This document shows positions 25,557 through 36,288 of a DNA stretch of 64,000 bases, piece after piece. The stretch is taken from assembly GCA_002706365.1 (NCBI GenBank), contig PALM01000020.1:62001-126000 (forward strand), written 5' to 3'. Position 1 is the first letter of the stretch, and the number at the start of each line of letters is the position of its first letter. This DNA is from Flavobacteriales bacterium. GTDB lineage: Bacteria; Bacteroidota; Bacteroidia; Flavobacteriales_E; Vicingaceae. The notes below the pieces were generated by a model. That model was not told the origin of the DNA. It saw nothing but the letters and a program-made list of their open reading frames with translations, and made no database searches. The translations under genes were made by a program, and so were the position numbers.

Positions 25557-26452
25557 TGCGTATTCTTTCCATTTTCTTTCTCCTCTTATCAGTCTCAATT
25601 AGTCATGCACAAGAATTAAGTTGCGTAGTCAATGTAAATGCCAGACAGGTTGAAGGTAGCGAGCGTACCATGTTTACAAAAATGGAGAAGGCGCTTTATG
25701 ATCTAATTAATGGACGGAAATGGACAAAAGACGAATTCAAAGCCGATGAGCGGATTGAATGTTCTATCCTCATCAATCTTGAGGAGCGACTTTCTGCCAA
25801 TGAGTATTCGGGAAATATTCAAATCCAGGCTTCTCGTCCAATCTTCAATACGACTTATAAGAGTCCGATCGTCAATATTCGAGATGAAGACCTCACTTTT
25901 AAATACAATCAATTTGAGCCCCTTCAATACACTGAAGGCACCTATTCTGGAGAGCTCACTCAAGTGATTGCCTTTTATATCTACATAATATTGGGTTTTG
26001 ATTACGATAGTTTTTCTCCTGAAGGAGGAACCATTTATTTCCAAGAAGCCCAAAGAATCGTAACCAATGCTCAGAACTCGAGCTATCCCGGCTGGCAAGC
26101 TTTTCAATCGCAGAGAAATCGCTATTGGTTAGTAGATAATTACTTAAGTGCTAGGTTCAAGCCAATGCGCCAGATGTTCTATACCTATCATCGTAGAGGA
26201 TTCGATTTGATGTCGGAAGATGTAATGAGAGCCAGAAACACCATTAGCCAAAGCTTGAAAGCATTGAGACCTATTCACTCAGTTGCTCCAGCTTCCTACA
26301 ATATGCAGGTTCTTTTCAATGCAAAAATGCAGGAATTAGTAGAGCTGTATTCTCAGGCAACACCTCAGGAAAAGGAGGAGATCATTGAACTTTTGATCAC
26401 CATAGATGCGGGTAATGCAAATAATTACGAGAAGATCAGAAAAAGCAAGTAA
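25556..26452 (+). CDS. DUF4835 family exported protein
   Basis: 298 residues from a GTG start overlapping the coaBC TAG. A signal peptide (ILSIFFLLLSVSISHAQ) is followed by the DUF4835 pattern: LSCVVNVNARQVEGSERTMF, INGRKWTKDEFKADERIECS, FEPLQYTEGTYSGELTQVIA, LGFDYDSFSPEGG. The family is restricted to Bacteroidota and commonly lies between coaBC and recN. Function is unknown; its position hints at an envelope role. Confidence 0.88.
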   Translation: MRILSIFFLLLSVSISHAQELSCVVNVNARQVEGSERTMFTKMEKALYDLINGRKWTKDEFKADERIECSILINLEERLSANEYSGNIQIQASRPIFNTTYKSPIVNIRDEDLTFKYNQFEPLQYTEGTYSGELTQVIAFYIYIILGFDYDSFSPEGGTIYFQEAQRIVTNAQNSSYPGWQAFQSQRNRYWLVDNYLSARFKPMRQMFYTYHRRGFDLMSEDVMRARNTISQSLKALRPIHSVAPASYNMQVLFNAKMQELVELYSQATPQEKEEIIELLITIDAGNANNYEKIRKSK

Positions 26453-26492
26453 AGCACTTTCCCAGCTCAGTATTTCGCTTTAAATTTATCTT

Positions 26493-28148
26493 ATGCTTTC
26501 TCAGCTCTACATCCGAAATTTTGTGCTCATCGATGAGATCGAAGTCGACTTCCATAAAGGGATGAGTGTGATTACGGGTGAGACCGGAGCTGGTAAGTCG
26601 ATTCTATTTGGTGCCCTTTCTTTACTAAAAGGCAAAAGGGCTGATCTGAACGAGATCAAGGATCCCAATCAAAAATGCGTTGTGGAAGCGAGGATTCATG
26701 TGGCTAAATATAAACTTAGAAAGCATTTTGAAGCTGAAGATCTCGACTACCAAGATGAAGCCATATTTAGAAGAGAAGTGAATCCTACAAATGGAAAGAG
26801 TCGTGCATTCATCAATGATACTCCCGTTAGACTCGATCAAATGCAACGTTTGGGAGATTTGCTCTTCGACATACACTCTCAGCATCAAAGCCTTGATCTG
26901 AACGACGGAAATTATCGTTTGCAAATCGTCGATGAGATCGCCGACCTAAAATTCCCTCTGTCTGAATATCAAACGATCTATCGCAGTTTCAAACAAACTG
27001 AAAAGGAGCTGAACGAGCTGATGGAACTGTCGAGAAACTCCCGTCAGGAAGAGGATTATCTGCAATTCCAATTTGAAGAATTGGAAAAATTGGCCCTTAA
27101 AGAAGAGGAAGAGGAAGAACTTGAAAAAGAGCACAGCCTTTTGGCAAATGGCGATCAGATGATGACAGCCATCAATCATTTTATTGGATTATTGGATTCA
27201 GATGAACGCTCTGTGATCTCCGATCTGAAAGCTGCTGATCATAGTTTAGATGAATTGGCCGGATATTCTGAAACATTCAAAGACTTAAAGGAAAGATTTG
27301 TCTCAGCTCAAATAGAGATATCCGACATCTTTCAAGAAGTGGATCAATTCAAAGACAATTTTGAGTTTGATGCAAACCGCTTACAGTTTATAGATGATCG
27401 TTTAAGTGATATACATCGACTCAAGCAAAAGCACGGACTTCAAAGTGGTGAAGAACTCATAAAGCTGACAAAAGAATTGGAGGATAAACTCTCTGAAGCC
27501 GGCAATTATGAAGAGCGTATCAATCGCTTGCAAACCGAGCTAGAGCAGAAAAAGCAAGAACTAATGACTCATGCTGAAGGACTGTCAAAAGCGAGAATGT
27601 CCTCTTTTGATCAGCTTTCAGATACGATTGTTTCCACTTTGAAAAAGTTGGGAATTCCCGAAGCGAATTTCAAACTGAGCAGGGAAGAAGTAGAGGCCGG
27701 AATGAATGGAATCGACAAGATCGACTTCCTTTTTTCTGCCAATCGCGGAAAAGCACCACAGCCTGTAAAACAAGTGGCCTCTGGCGGAGAGCTTTCCCGC
27801 TTGATGCTCGCAATCAAAAGAGAGTTGGCCGGAAAGAAACAAATGCCTGCACTATTCTTCGACGAGATTGGTACAGGGGTTTCAGGTGAAGTGGCCGATC
27901 AATTGGGAAAGATCCTAAGAGAAATGTCGGAAAACCATCAAATCTTAGCCATTACACATCTTCCTCAATTGGCTGCAAAAGGAAATCATCACTTCTTTGT
28001 CTATAAGGAGCTAGAAGAAGGACAAAGTAAGACATCAATCAAACACCTAAATGAAAATGAAAGGGTAGAAGAGCTTGCAAAAATGCTAAGTGGAGAGAAG
28101 GTTTCAGATGCTGCAATAGATAATGCACGAAATTTACTCGCCCACTAA
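26493..28148 (+). CDS. recN: DNA repair protein RecN
   Basis: 551 residues, full length for this SMC-like ATPase in double-strand-break repair. Walker A is GETGAGKS (residues 29-36). The long coiled coil spans about 155-380. The ABC signature is VASGGELSRLMLAIK, Walker B ALFFDEIGTGVSGEVA and the switch His region ILAITHLPQLAAKGNHHF. It is the last gene of the bamD operon, 40 bases after the DUF4835 gene. Confidence 0.96.
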   Translation: MLSQLYIRNFVLIDEIEVDFHKGMSVITGETGAGKSILFGALSLLKGKRADLNEIKDPNQKCVVEARIHVAKYKLRKHFEAEDLDYQDEAIFRREVNPTNGKSRAFINDTPVRLDQMQRLGDLLFDIHSQHQSLDLNDGNYRLQIVDEIADLKFPLSEYQTIYRSFKQTEKELNELMELSRNSRQEEDYLQFQFEELEKLALKEEEEEELEKEHSLLANGDQMMTAINHFIGLLDSDERSVISDLKAADHSLDELAGYSETFKDLKERFVSAQIEISDIFQEVDQFKDNFEFDANRLQFIDDRLSDIHRLKQKHGLQSGEELIKLTKELEDKLSEAGNYEERINRLQTELEQKKQELMTHAEGLSKARMSSFDQLSDTIVSTLKKLGIPEANFKLSREEVEAGMNGIDKIDFLFSANRGKAPQPVKQVASGGELSRLMLAIKRELAGKKQMPALFFDEIGTGVSGEVADQLGKILREMSENHQILAITHLPQLAAKGNHHFFVYKELEEGQSKTSIKHLNENERVEELAKMLSGEKVSDAAIDNARNLLAH

Positions 28149-28159
28149 AGGCTAAATTC

Positions 28160-28167
28160 TATCTTTG
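28160..28167 (+). promoter_or_regulatory. -7 box of the fabI promoter
   Basis: TATCTTTG matches TAnnTTTG 12 bases after the recN stop and 24 bases before the fabI ATG. An alternative TTG start at 28165 would lie inside this box, supporting ATG 28192. Confidence 0.6.
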
Positions 28168-28191
28168 TCGATTATTACCCAAAAAACAACT

Positions 28192-29001
28192 ATGTCAAAT
28201 AATCTTCTCAAAGGAAAAAAAGGAATCATATTCGGAGCATTGAATGAGCAATCTATTGCTTGGAAAGTTGCAGAAAAAGCTCATGAACAAGGTGCGGAAT
28301 TCGTATTGACCAATGCGCCTATCGCAATGCGTATGGGTGAAATCCAAAAATTGGCCGAAAGCTGTAACGCAGAAATCATTCCTGCTGATGCTACTTCAAC
28401 TGAGGATCTTGAAGCGCTAATTCAAGGAGCAATGGATAAGCTAGGCGTAAAGCTCGACTTTATCCTTCACTCTATTGGTATGTCGCCAAATGTGAGAAAA
28501 GGAAAGGCCTACGACGATACCAATTACGATTGGTTCCATAAAACACTTGATGTTTCTGCTTTGTCGCTACACAAAACATTGCAGACCGCTAAAAAGATGG
28601 ATGCCATTAATGAATGGGGTTCAGTAATTGCACTGACATACATCGCAGCTCAGCGAATCTTCCCGGACTATAACGATATGGCTGATGCTAAATCGCTATT
28701 GGAGTCGATTACAAGAAGTTTCGGATATCACTATGGTGAAGCAAAGAAAGTACGTGTGAATACCATTTCTCAATCTCCAACGCCTACAACTGCAGGTAGT
28801 GGAGTAGGTGGATTTGATGCTTTCATCAATTACGCTGAAGATATGAGTCCGCTTGGCAACGCCAATGCTGAAGACTGTGCAAACTATTGTATCGCCATGT
28901 TCAGTGATCTTACACGCTATGTAACCATGCAGAATCTCTTCCACGATGGAGGATTCTCAATGACAGGTGTATCGAAAAAGGTAATGGATAGATTTTTATA
29001 G
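28192..29001 (+). CDS. fabI: Enoyl-ACP reductase (NADH) FabI
   Basis: 269 residues from ATG 28192 (MSNNLLKGKKGIIFGALNEQ). The SDR-type nucleotide site is FGALNEQSIAW, as in FabI (G-x5-S-I-A). The catalytic Tyr/Lys set is LTYIAAQRIFPDYNDMADAK, i.e. Y-x6-Y/M...K, followed by LESITRSFGYHYG. It reduces trans-2-enoyl-ACP in the last step of the fatty-acid elongation cycle. It has its own promoter after recN. Confidence 0.96.
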   Translation: MSNNLLKGKKGIIFGALNEQSIAWKVAEKAHEQGAEFVLTNAPIAMRMGEIQKLAESCNAEIIPADATSTEDLEALIQGAMDKLGVKLDFILHSIGMSPNVRKGKAYDDTNYDWFHKTLDVSALSLHKTLQTAKKMDAINEWGSVIALTYIAAQRIFPDYNDMADAKSLLESITRSFGYHYGEAKKVRVNTISQSPTPTTAGSGVGGFDAFINYAEDMSPLGNANAEDCANYCIAMFSDLTRYVTMQNLFHDGGFSMTGVSKKVMDRFL

Positions 29002-29002
29002 T

Positions 29003-29033
29003 GAGCCTAGAATCTAGAACCTAGAACCTAGAC
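29003..29033. repeat. Heptamer array RRYCTAG
   Basis: AGCCTAG AATCTAG AACCTAG AACCTAG, starting directly after the fabI stop codon. Confidence 0.85.
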
Positions 29034-29159
29034 AAGGTAAACCCTCTAAGAATAAAATTTGAGTCCACATAGGAGGCACATTCCCAGTCTTCGCAAAACT
29101 CAGGTTTTCAACTCAATAAGAGGAATTCAGATATTGAACATTTTCATAAGAATAAGAAC

Positions 29160-29188
29160 CAAGTCTAGATTCTAGACTCTCAAGTCTA
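29160..29188. repeat. Heptamer array (AGTCTAG type)
   Basis: AGTCTAG ATTCTAG ACTCTCA AGTCTAA lies directly before the convergent terminator. Confidence 0.75.
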
Positions 29189-29223
29189 AAAAAAAGCCCG
29201 ACTATTCAGTCGGGCTTTTTTTT
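29188..29223. terminator. Bidirectional terminator between fabI and clpC
   Basis: The stem GCCCGACT (29196-29203) / AGTCGGGC (29208-29215) has an ATTC loop, with eight A before and eight T after. It serves fabI on the plus strand and clpC on the minus strand; its T run touches the clpC stop codon. Confidence 0.93.
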
Positions 29224-31831
29224 ACTCCTTATCCTCAGATTCCTCACTCTCTTCCGGGAGTTCTTTGGTATCCGATTTGCCTTCAACGGCTTTCTTCTTT
29301 TTGACTATATCGATCTTGATATTCTCTTTTTTCTTATCCAGTTTAATGCTGATCATATCACCTTCATCCAACTTGGATTGAATGATCTCTTCAGCTAATG
29401 GATCTTCGATATACTTCTGAATTGCACGATTTAGCGGTCTAGCACCATAATCGGCATCAAAGCCTTTCTCTGCAATGAATTCCTTAGCAGGATCGCTGAT
29501 CTCTACAGTGAATCCCATCTCTGTAGTTCTAGCATATAATCCTTCTAGTTCAATATCGATGATTTTCTTAATGTCATCTTGGCTAAGACTGTTGAATACC
29601 ATGATATCGTCGATACGGTTCAAAAATTCAGGCGCAAAGGCTTTCTTCAAAGCTGATTGGATAATGCCTTTGGTGTTATCGCTGGCACTTTCTTTTCTCG
29701 CTTGAGTTGAGAACCCAACACCTTGTCCGAAATCCTTGAGCTGACGAGCACCAATATTAGAGGTCATGATGATAATGGTATTCTTAAAGCTGATCTTTCT
29801 TCCAAGACTGTCGGTCACTTGCCCATCATCTAGGATCTGCAATAACAAGTTGAATACATCCGGATGTGCTTTCTCGATCTCGTCGAGCAGGATCACAGAG
29901 TAGGGGTGACGTCTAACTTTCTCGGTTAGCTGTCCGCCTTCTTCATAACCAATGTATCCCGGAGGTGCACCGATCAATCTGCTCACGGCGAATTTCTCCA
30001 TGTATTCACTCATATCGATACGGATCAAGGCATCGTCGTTATCGAATAGATGTCTTGCCAATACTTTAGCCAACTGAGTTTTACCAACTCCTGTTGGTCC
30101 TAGAAAGATGAATGAACCAATAGGTTTATTTGGATCTTTAAGTCCAGCGCGGTTACGTTGAATAGCTTTAACCACTTTCTTGATTGGCTCATCTTGTCCG
30201 ATCACCTTATCGTGGATGTCATCGTACATTTTCACCAACTTCTTGCCTTCTTTCTGAGCTACACGTTGCACCGGAATACCCGTCATCATTGAAACCACTT
30301 CAGCTACATTATCTTCGCTAACTGTTTCGCGGTGATTCTTGGTCTCTTCTTCCCAAGCCAGCTTGGCAGCTTCCAATTGCTCGCTTAGCTGTCTTTCAGT
30401 ATCTCTGAGCTTAGCAGCTTCCTCATATTTCTGTGAGCGTACTACCTTATTCTTTTGAGATTTCACATCCTCGATCTTCTCTTCGATATCAATGATGTTC
30501 TGAGGTACCTTGATGTTTGTGATGTGCACTCTAGATCCCGCCTCATCCAAAGCATCTATAGCTTTATCCGGAAGGTGACGATCACTCATATAGCGATTTG
30601 TTAGATGCACACAAGCCTCAATAGCCTCATCTGTGTAATTCACATTGTGGTGAGCCTCATATCTATCCTTTATATTGTTAAGGATTTGGATTGTTTCCTC
30701 CACAGTAGTAGGTTCAACCAATACTTTCTGGAATCTACGCTCTAAAGCGCCATCTTTTTCAATGTGCTGACGGTGTTCGTCGAGAGTAGTAGCACCAATA
30801 CATTGAATTTCACCTCTTGCAAGTGCAGGTTTGAACATATTTGATGCATCCAGAGAGCCAGAAGCTCCACCTGCACCAATGATCGTGTGAATTTCATCTA
30901 TAAAGAGGATGATGTCTGGAGATTTCTCCAATTCATTCATCACTGCTTTCATTCTTTCTTCGAACTGACCGCGGTATTTGGTACCGGCAACTAATGAAGC
31001 AAGGTCAAGGGTAACAATTCGCTTATCGAAAAGCACTCTAGATACCTTCTTTTGTACGATTCGCAGTGCTAAACCTTCTGCAATGGCCGATTTACCAACG
31101 CCTGGCTCTCCAATAAGGATAGGGTTGTTCTTCTTTCTTCTACTCAAGATCTGAGAAACACGCTCTATTTCCTTTTCTCTACCAACTATGGGGTCAAGTT
31201 TATCTTCTTCAGCTAAAGCCGTTAGATCACGCCCAAAATTATCGAGAACAGGTGTCTTTGATTTGTTATCAGCCTGTTTACCTGAAGAACCGCGACTTCC
31301 ACCGCCGCTTCCGCTTCCTCCCATATAAGAAGATGCATCATCGTCATCATCGTTTGTTGGATTGCCAGGTAATTCACTTTTGGTTCTTGGTTTATTGGAT
31401 AGGATGCTCTCTAATTCTTCTTTTACAGAATCGTAGAAAATGTCCTGATCTTCCAAGGCCTGTGTGGCGATGTTGTTTGAGTCCTTAAGGATAGAGAGCA
31501 ATAGGTGCTCTGTTCCAATTAGACTTTGATTGAATAGCTTAGCTTCAAGGTATGTGATCTTTAGTACTCTTTCGGCTTGCTTTACCAATGGTATGTTAGA
31601 AAGTTGGTTTAAGCTATTGTTGCCCGATTTAGTTGCACTCTCGATCTTTCTTCTCAACTCGTTCAAATCTGCGCCAAGTGAATTCAGGATCTGAATCCCA
31701 ACTCCTTGCCCTTCTCTAATCATTCCGAGGAGAAGATGTTCTATACCGATGTAATCATGCCCCAATCGAAGTGCTTCTTCACGACTGTAGGTAATTACAT
31801 CTTTTACTCTTTGTGAAAAATTCGATTCCAT
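29222..31831 (-). CDS. clpC: ClpC, AAA+ unfoldase of the Clp protease
   Basis: 869 residues. Two Clp_N repeats lie in residues 1-145. A Gly/Ser and Asp-rich linker (about 155-185) follows, then D1 with Walker [13 protein letters not shown] and D1 sensor GRKIS-type blocks. A UVR domain ([17 protein letters not shown], about 430) marks ClpC. D2 has Walker [14 protein letters not shown]. The C-terminus is charged ([20 protein letters not shown]). It unfolds substrates for ClpP. A GAGGAGA sequence lies close before the ATG, an unusually good Shine-Dalgarno match for this phylum. Confidence 0.96.
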   Translation of the reverse strand: MESNFSQRVKDVITYSREEALRLGHDYIGIEHLLLGMIREGQGVGIQILNSLGADLNELRRKIESATKSGNNSLNQLSNIPLVKQAERVLKITYLEAKLFNQSLIGTEHLLLSILKDSNNIATQALEDQDIFYDSVKEELESILSNKPRTKSELPGNPTNDDDDDASSYMGGSGSGGGSRGSSGKQADNKSKTPVLDNFGRDLTALAEEDKLDPIVGREKEIERVSQILSRRKKNNPILIGEPGVGKSAIAEGLALRIVQKKVSRVLFDKRIVTLDLASLVAGTKYRGQFEERMKAVMNELEKSPDIILFIDEIHTIIGAGGASGSLDASNMFKPALARGEIQCIGATTLDEHRQHIEKDGALERRFQKVLVEPTTVEETIQILNNIKDRYEAHHNVNYTDEAIEACVHLTNRYMSDRHLPDKAIDALDEAGSRVHITNIKVPQNIIDIEEKIEDVKSQKNKVVRSQKYEEAAKLRDTERQLSEQLEAAKLAWEEETKNHRETVSEDNVAEVVSMMTGIPVQRVAQKEGKKLVKMYDDIHDKVIGQDEPIKKVVKAIQRNRAGLKDPNKPIGSFIFLGPTGVGKTQLAKVLARHLFDNDDALIRIDMSEYMEKFAVSRLIGAPPGYIGYEEGGQLTEKVRRHPYSVILLDEIEKAHPDVFNLLLQILDDGQVTDSLGRKISFKNTIIIMTSNIGARQLKDFGQGVGFSTQARKESASDNTKGIIQSALKKAFAPEFLNRIDDIMVFNSLSQDDIKKIIDIELEGLYARTTEMGFTVEISDPAKEFIAEKGFDADYGARPLNRAIQKYIEDPLAEEIIQSKLDEGDMISIKLDKKKENIKIDIVKKKKAVEGKSDTKELPEESEESEDKE

Positions 31832-32092
31832 AAAATATCTCCTCTTTATATTATAACGTCTTGAATGGGCAATTGGTTGTTTCCAAAGTATGAAAAATGA
31901 GCAAATAATTACCCTTAATCAAAATTATTTTATCAACCTATGTCAAAAGTCAAACCAAAGCTCTCTTATCAACAAAATTTTGTGGAAAATTAGACCATTT
32001 TTGGCAGCTGGAAGCCTTTATTTATAGGTACTTTCGAAAGGTGTACGGAGTGGCAGTCCGCCGCTCTTTTTTATATTAACTAATCTGTAATT
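31832..32092. other. Divergent clpC/gyrA promoter region
   Basis: On the minus strand TAATTTTG (plus 31920-31927) is an exact -7 match upstream of clpC. On the plus strand TACTTTCG (32029-32036) differs from the consensus by one base and lies 56 bases before gyrA; TTTG at 32000-32003 is upstream but at an atypical distance. No small gene is seen. Confidence 0.45.
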
Positions 32093-34654
32093 ATGGCAGA
32101 CGGAGAGAAGATCGTAAAAATAAATATCGAGGAGGAGATGAAGTCGGCCTACATTGATTATTCAATGTCGGTGATTGTAAGTCGCGCCCTTCCTGATGTG
32201 AGAGATGGTTTAAAACCTGTTCATCGAAGAATCTTGTTTGGAATGCAGGATCTAGGAATCCTTTCCAATAGACCTTATAAGAAATCAGCCCGTATAGTCG
32301 GTGAGGTTCTCGGTAAGTACCACCCTCATGGTGATACTGCAGTGTACGACACAATGGTGCGTATGGCGCAACCGTGGTCGTTGAGATATATGTTGATCGA
32401 CGGACAGGGTAACTTCGGTTCTGTCGATGGTGATAGTCCGGCTGCAATGCGTTATACAGAGGCTCGCTTGCGCAAGCTATCTGAAGAGATGTTGGCCGAT
32501 ATCGATAAAGAAACGGTCGATTTTCGTCTGAACTTCGATGATTCTCTTGAAGAGCCAACGGTATTGCCAACTAGGATCCCTCAATTGCTCGTGAATGGAG
32601 CTTCGGGTATTGCTGTGGGTATGGCCACGAATATGGCACCACATAACCTTTCAGAAGTAGTTGATGGTACAATTGCCTATATAGATAATAAGGATATTGA
32701 AGTAGAAGGTTTAATGGAGCATGTTAAAGCTCCGGATTTTCCTACAGGAGGTATTATATACGGTTATGAAGGTGTAAAGGAAGCCTTCACTACTGGTAAG
32801 GGTAGAGTGGTAATGCGCGCCAAAGCAGAAATAGAAACTACTGCTTCTGGTAAAGAGCGCATCATCGTTACAGAGATTCCATACCTTGTTAATAAGGCCG
32901 ATTTAATTAAGAAGACTGCAGATCTGGTTAATGATAAGAAGATCGAAGGTATCTCCGATATCAATGATGAATCGGATCGTAATGGTATGCGAATCGTATA
33001 CGACCTAAAGCGAGATGCAATTACGAATGTCGTAATGAATAATCTGTTTAAGTATACTGCTTTACAGACCTCATTTTCAGTTAATAACATTGCGTTAGTA
33101 AAAGGTCGTCCTCAGATGTTGAATCTGAAGGATATGATCAGACATTTCGTGGATTTCCGTCATGAAGTTGTTGTTCGCAGAACAGAATATGAATTAAAGA
33201 AAGCCAAAGAGAAGGCGCATGTTTTGGAAGGCTTGATCATAGCCATCGACAATCTAGATGAAGTGATTGAGCTGATTCGTGCTAGTCGTACTCCGGAAGA
33301 TGCGAGAGCAGGCTTAATGGAGCGCTTTAGTCTTACGGAAATCCAAGCAAGGGCTATTCTCGACTTGAGATTGCAGAAACTTACTGGTCTTGAGAGAGAT
33401 AAGCTGAAAGAAGAGCATGCAGAATTGATGAAATTGATCGAGCGCTTGGAGAGTATTCTTGCGGATGAGAGCTTGAGAATGGAGATCATCAAGGAAGAAT
33501 TACTTGAAGTGAAAGAGAAATACGGCGATGAGCGTAGATCTACAATAGAATACTCTGCAGAAGACTTCAGTATAGAAGATATGATTCCAGATGAAGAAGT
33601 GGTAGTCACCATTTCTCACCTTGGATATATTAAAAGGACTCAATTGTCGGAATACCGTCGACAAGGCAGAGGAGGAACAGGATCTAGAGGTAGTTCCACA
33701 AGAGATGAAGACTTCCTGGATCAATTGTTTGTAGCTACTACACACAATTACCTATTGATCTTTACAGAAAAAGGTAAGTGTTTTTGGATGAGAGTCTTTG
33801 AAGTGCCTGAAGGAACCAAAACATCTAAAGGTAGAGCAATTCAGAACTTGATCGCCATTGAACCAGATGATAATGTGAAGGCATATATCTGCGTGAAGGA
33901 CCTTACAGATCAGGAGTACATCGACAATAACTTCATTGTGATGTGTACGAAGAAAGGAACCATCAAGAAAACCAGTCTTGAAGCCTATTCTAGACCTAGA
34001 TCCAACGGTATTAACGCAATTACCATCCGCGAAGGCGACCAATTATTGGAAGCTAAGCTGACCAATGGTACAGATGAGATCATGCTGGCAGTTCGCAGTG
34101 GTAGAGCAATCCGCTTCAACGAAAGTAAGGTGAGAGCTATGGGGAGAAATGCGGCAGGTGTTCGCGGTATTACCCTAGCTACTGAGAAAGATGAAGTGGT
34201 TGGAATGATCACCGTAAGAGAAGCTGAAGAAGAGACTGTTTTGGTTGTATCTGAGAAAGGATATGGAAAACGTTCCTTCCTCAATGATCCTGAAGATGGA
34301 AGCGAAAACTACAGAGTGACAAACCGCGGTGGTAAAGGGGTGAAGACCTTGAATGTGACCGAAAAGACCGGTGAATTGATCGCCATTAAGAATGTAACTG
34401 ATGAAAATGATTTGATGATCATTAATCGTTCAGGTGTGATTATTCGAATTGCAGTTGCAGAATTAAGGGTGATGGGTAGAGCCACTCAAGGAGTTAGACT
34501 GATCAATCTGAAGAAAAATGATTCCATTGCAGCAGTGGCGAAAGTCAGTGTTGACGAGGAAGAGGAGGAAAATCAGGATATAGAGAATAGCACCGAAGAA
34601 GGAGGTCAGACCGAAGATGGCAAAGAGTTTGATAATCCAGAAGCGGAAAACTAA
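32093..34654 (+). CDS. gyrA: DNA gyrase subunit A
   Basis: 853 residues. The winged-helix breakage-reunion domain has the catalytic Tyr 121 in [11 protein letters not shown]. The quinolone region reads [19 protein letters not shown] with Thr at the Escherichia coli Ser83 equivalent. A coiled-coil tower follows to ~500. The C-terminal beta-pinwheel starts with the GyrA box region [12 protein letters not shown] (about residue 525), which separates it from ParC. An acidic tail ([19 protein letters not shown]) closes the protein. It cleaves and passes DNA to introduce negative supercoils. Confidence 0.97.
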   Translation: MADGEKIVKINIEEEMKSAYIDYSMSVIVSRALPDVRDGLKPVHRRILFGMQDLGILSNRPYKKSARIVGEVLGKYHPHGDTAVYDTMVRMAQPWSLRYMLIDGQGNFGSVDGDSPAAMRYTEARLRKLSEEMLADIDKETVDFRLNFDDSLEEPTVLPTRIPQLLVNGASGIAVGMATNMAPHNLSEVVDGTIAYIDNKDIEVEGLMEHVKAPDFPTGGIIYGYEGVKEAFTTGKGRVVMRAKAEIETTASGKERIIVTEIPYLVNKADLIKKTADLVNDKKIEGISDINDESDRNGMRIVYDLKRDAITNVVMNNLFKYTALQTSFSVNNIALVKGRPQMLNLKDMIRHFVDFRHEVVVRRTEYELKKAKEKAHVLEGLIIAIDNLDEVIELIRASRTPEDARAGLMERFSLTEIQARAILDLRLQKLTGLERDKLKEEHAELMKLIERLESILADESLRMEIIKEELLEVKEKYGDERRSTIEYSAEDFSIEDMIPDEEVVVTISHLGYIKRTQLSEYRRQGRGGTGSRGSSTRDEDFLDQLFVATTHNYLLIFTEKGKCFWMRVFEVPEGTKTSKGRAIQNLIAIEPDDNVKAYICVKDLTDQEYIDNNFIVMCTKKGTIKKTSLEAYSRPRSNGINAITIREGDQLLEAKLTNGTDEIMLAVRSGRAIRFNESKVRAMGRNAAGVRGITLATEKDEVVGMITVREAEEETVLVVSEKGYGKRSFLNDPEDGSENYRVTNRGGKGVKTLNVTEKTGELIAIKNVTDENDLMIINRSGVIIRIAVAELRVMGRATQGVRLINLKKNDSIAAVAKVSVDEEEEENQDIENSTEEGGQTEDGKEFDNPEAEN

Positions 34655-34673
34655 TTTTGTTCAAAATACAAAG

Positions 34674-35936
34674 ATGAAAAAGACTAGAATCATTTCGCTA
34701 TTTGCCTTAGTGCTTAGCGTATCATTTTTACAGGCTCAGAAAGCCAAGGTTGTAAGTGCTTACAACTATAACAAGGCCTTTGAAAGAGATAGAGACTGCG
34801 ATGACCTTAAAAAGGGAATTGAATCGATAGAATCTGCAACAAAGGATGAGAAAACCAAAGACTGGGCGAAAACCTGGTTTTATGGAGGTAATATCTACTT
34901 TAATGCAATGGTTGACACCTTAGGCTGCAAAGAGAATATTGATAATGTAGTTGATAATGTTTACAAATATTATCTCACTTGCTTAAAGTATAATATTGAA
35001 AACGCAGAGGCTAAGTCATTAGATATCGAGAAAGAAGAAGACTTAGTAAAGCTTAAAGATTTGGTTTTTGACAAAGAAACTGATTTCGATGATCAAAGCT
35101 ATACTAGTTCTATTCTCAATCAACGTTTTCTATACCTTCCTAAATACTTTTCAGATATTATAGTTAAGGCATTTGATTCTCAAGATTATGCAACAGCTAA
35201 AGAATATGCTAAAAAATCAATTGTTGTAAACATGTTTATGAAACGTGTTGATTCTATTGGTATGTATAATGCTGCATTAGCATCTGAAAGATTAGAACAA
35301 TATGATGAGGCTATTGAATATTGTAATGACTTGATAGCTGTTGGTTTTGGCGGTGCGGAGCTATTTCTCTACAAAGCTTCAATATATGACAGACAAGGAG
35401 ATACCGTGAATAAAGTAAAAACGATTAGAGAAGGTAGAGAAGCATATCCAAATAATTCAAAATTGATTACTGCTGAATTGGAATATCTAATTCAAACTGG
35501 TCAAACAGATAAGGCATTGGAGAATTTTGCAATTGCAATAGAGGCTGAACCGACAAATGCATCTTTATATTTCTTTAGAGGAAAGATCTATGATGACATT
35601 GGTAAAATTGAAGTAGCAGCTAAAGACTATACAAAGGCACTTGAACTCGATCCTGAATTTTATGAAGCAGCCTTTAACCTTGGTGCAATGTACTTTAACA
35701 AGGGAGCTGAGTGGAATAGTAAGGCGAGTGCCATTCCTTATAGTCAAAAGACTAAATACAAAGAAGCTACTGAGACAGCAAATGGTTTCTTTAGAAAAGC
35801 AATTCCTGCTTTAGAACAAGCTCATGCCATTAATCCAGAAGACAAAGAAACGATGGCAACTTTGGTTAAAATCTATGCAATGCTTGGACTAAATGATAAA
35901 TATGAAGCTATGAAAGCCAAGCTTCAAGGAAACTAA
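34674..35936 (+). CDS. Exported tetratricopeptide-repeat protein
   Basis: 420 residues from ATG 34674 (MKKTRIISLFALVLSVSFLQAQ, a signal peptide); an in-frame start inside gyrA is rejected. TPR motifs lie in the C-terminal half: AALASERLEQYDEAIEYCND, ASLYFFRGKIYDDIGKIEVA, YEAAFNLGAMYFNKGAEWNS. Likely a periplasmic or outer-membrane-associated scaffold. It starts 19 bases after gyrA and probably shares its transcript. Its codon choice is visibly more AT-rich than gyrA. Confidence 0.85.
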   Translation: MKKTRIISLFALVLSVSFLQAQKAKVVSAYNYNKAFERDRDCDDLKKGIESIESATKDEKTKDWAKTWFYGGNIYFNAMVDTLGCKENIDNVVDNVYKYYLTCLKYNIENAEAKSLDIEKEEDLVKLKDLVFDKETDFDDQSYTSSILNQRFLYLPKYFSDIIVKAFDSQDYATAKEYAKKSIVVNMFMKRVDSIGMYNAALASERLEQYDEAIEYCNDLIAVGFGGAELFLYKASIYDRQGDTVNKVKTIREGREAYPNNSKLITAELEYLIQTGQTDKALENFAIAIEAEPTNASLYFFRGKIYDDIGKIEVAAKDYTKALELDPEFYEAAFNLGAMYFNKGAEWNSKASAIPYSQKTKYKEATETANGFFRKAIPALEQAHAINPEDKETMATLVKIYAMLGLNDKYEAMKAKLQGN

Positions 35937-35958
35937 ATCTACCTTAAAGATCAACAAG

Positions 35959-35989
35959 ACCCCTATTGAACTCAATAGGGGTTTTTTTA
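35959..35989 (+). terminator. Terminator of the gyrA-TPR unit
   Basis: The stem ACCCCTATTG (35959-35968) / CAATAGGGGT (35973-35982) with an AACT loop is followed by seven T, 22 bases after the TPR stop. Confidence 0.92.
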
Positions 35990-36035
35990 TGCCAATTTTT
36001 ATATAATCAATTTGTCATGAGTGTTGTATGGAAAA

Positions 36036-36066
36036 TTTGGCTGGTGTTAAATATTTTTTAACTTTG
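36036..36066 (+). promoter_or_regulatory. Promoter of the candidate ncRNA (-33 TTTG, -7 TAACTTTG)
   Basis: TTTG at 36036-36039 and TAACTTTG at 36059-36066 are separated by 19 bases, an exact match to the Bacteroidota housekeeping promoter. No open reading frame follows. Confidence 0.75.
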
Positions 36067-36071
36067 ATATC

Positions 36072-36195
36072 CATCACGAATAGTTTGCATGGGGTGGATA
36101 ATTCTTACTGAGAAAGACGCTTTCACCATAATAAAGTTTTGATTAATAATTGACCATGCAAACGGTAAGCCCTGACAGTCAGTCGGGGCTTATTC
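36072..36195 (+). ncRNA. Candidate structured small RNA, 6S-like
   Basis: Downstream of the strong promoter, 36083-36092 (GTTTGCATGG) pairs perfectly with 36154-36163 (CCATGCAAAC). The enclosed region has unpaired arms (~19 and ~29 bases) and a small apical hairpin GAAAG-ACG-CTTTC (36112-36124). A 10-bp hairpin (36167-36191) with AAGCCC/GGGCTT base follows at once and then an AT-rich stretch, likely ending transcription. Closing stem, large bubble and apical hairpin recall 6S RNA, which mimics open promoter DNA. The region has no coding potential. The family assignment is inference. Confidence 0.5.
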
Positions 36196-36288
36196 GTTTA
36201 TTTTCAAAACTATCTGGTAGAGCTATTGGTTTCCTAAGTGATAAACTTATATTGTAAACTCGTTTAATTAAGATAAATAAACCCAGAT

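Noticed and set aside
28165-28191. Upstream TTG start for fabI
   Set aside because: It lies inside the exact -7 box; ATG 28192 gives the standard FabI N-terminus.
32333-32350. Thr at the gyrase A quinolone position as a resistance mutation
   Set aside because: Thr occurs naturally at this position in susceptible bacteria, so it is not evidence of resistance.
33160-33612. Long antisense frames over gyrA, clpB and other genes
   Set aside because: Shadow frames with Ser/Leu-rich low-complexity translations, no start signals and strongly conserved genes on the other strand.
34617-34673. Upstream start of the TPR gene inside gyrA
   Set aside because: It would place about 19 residues in front of a clear signal peptide.
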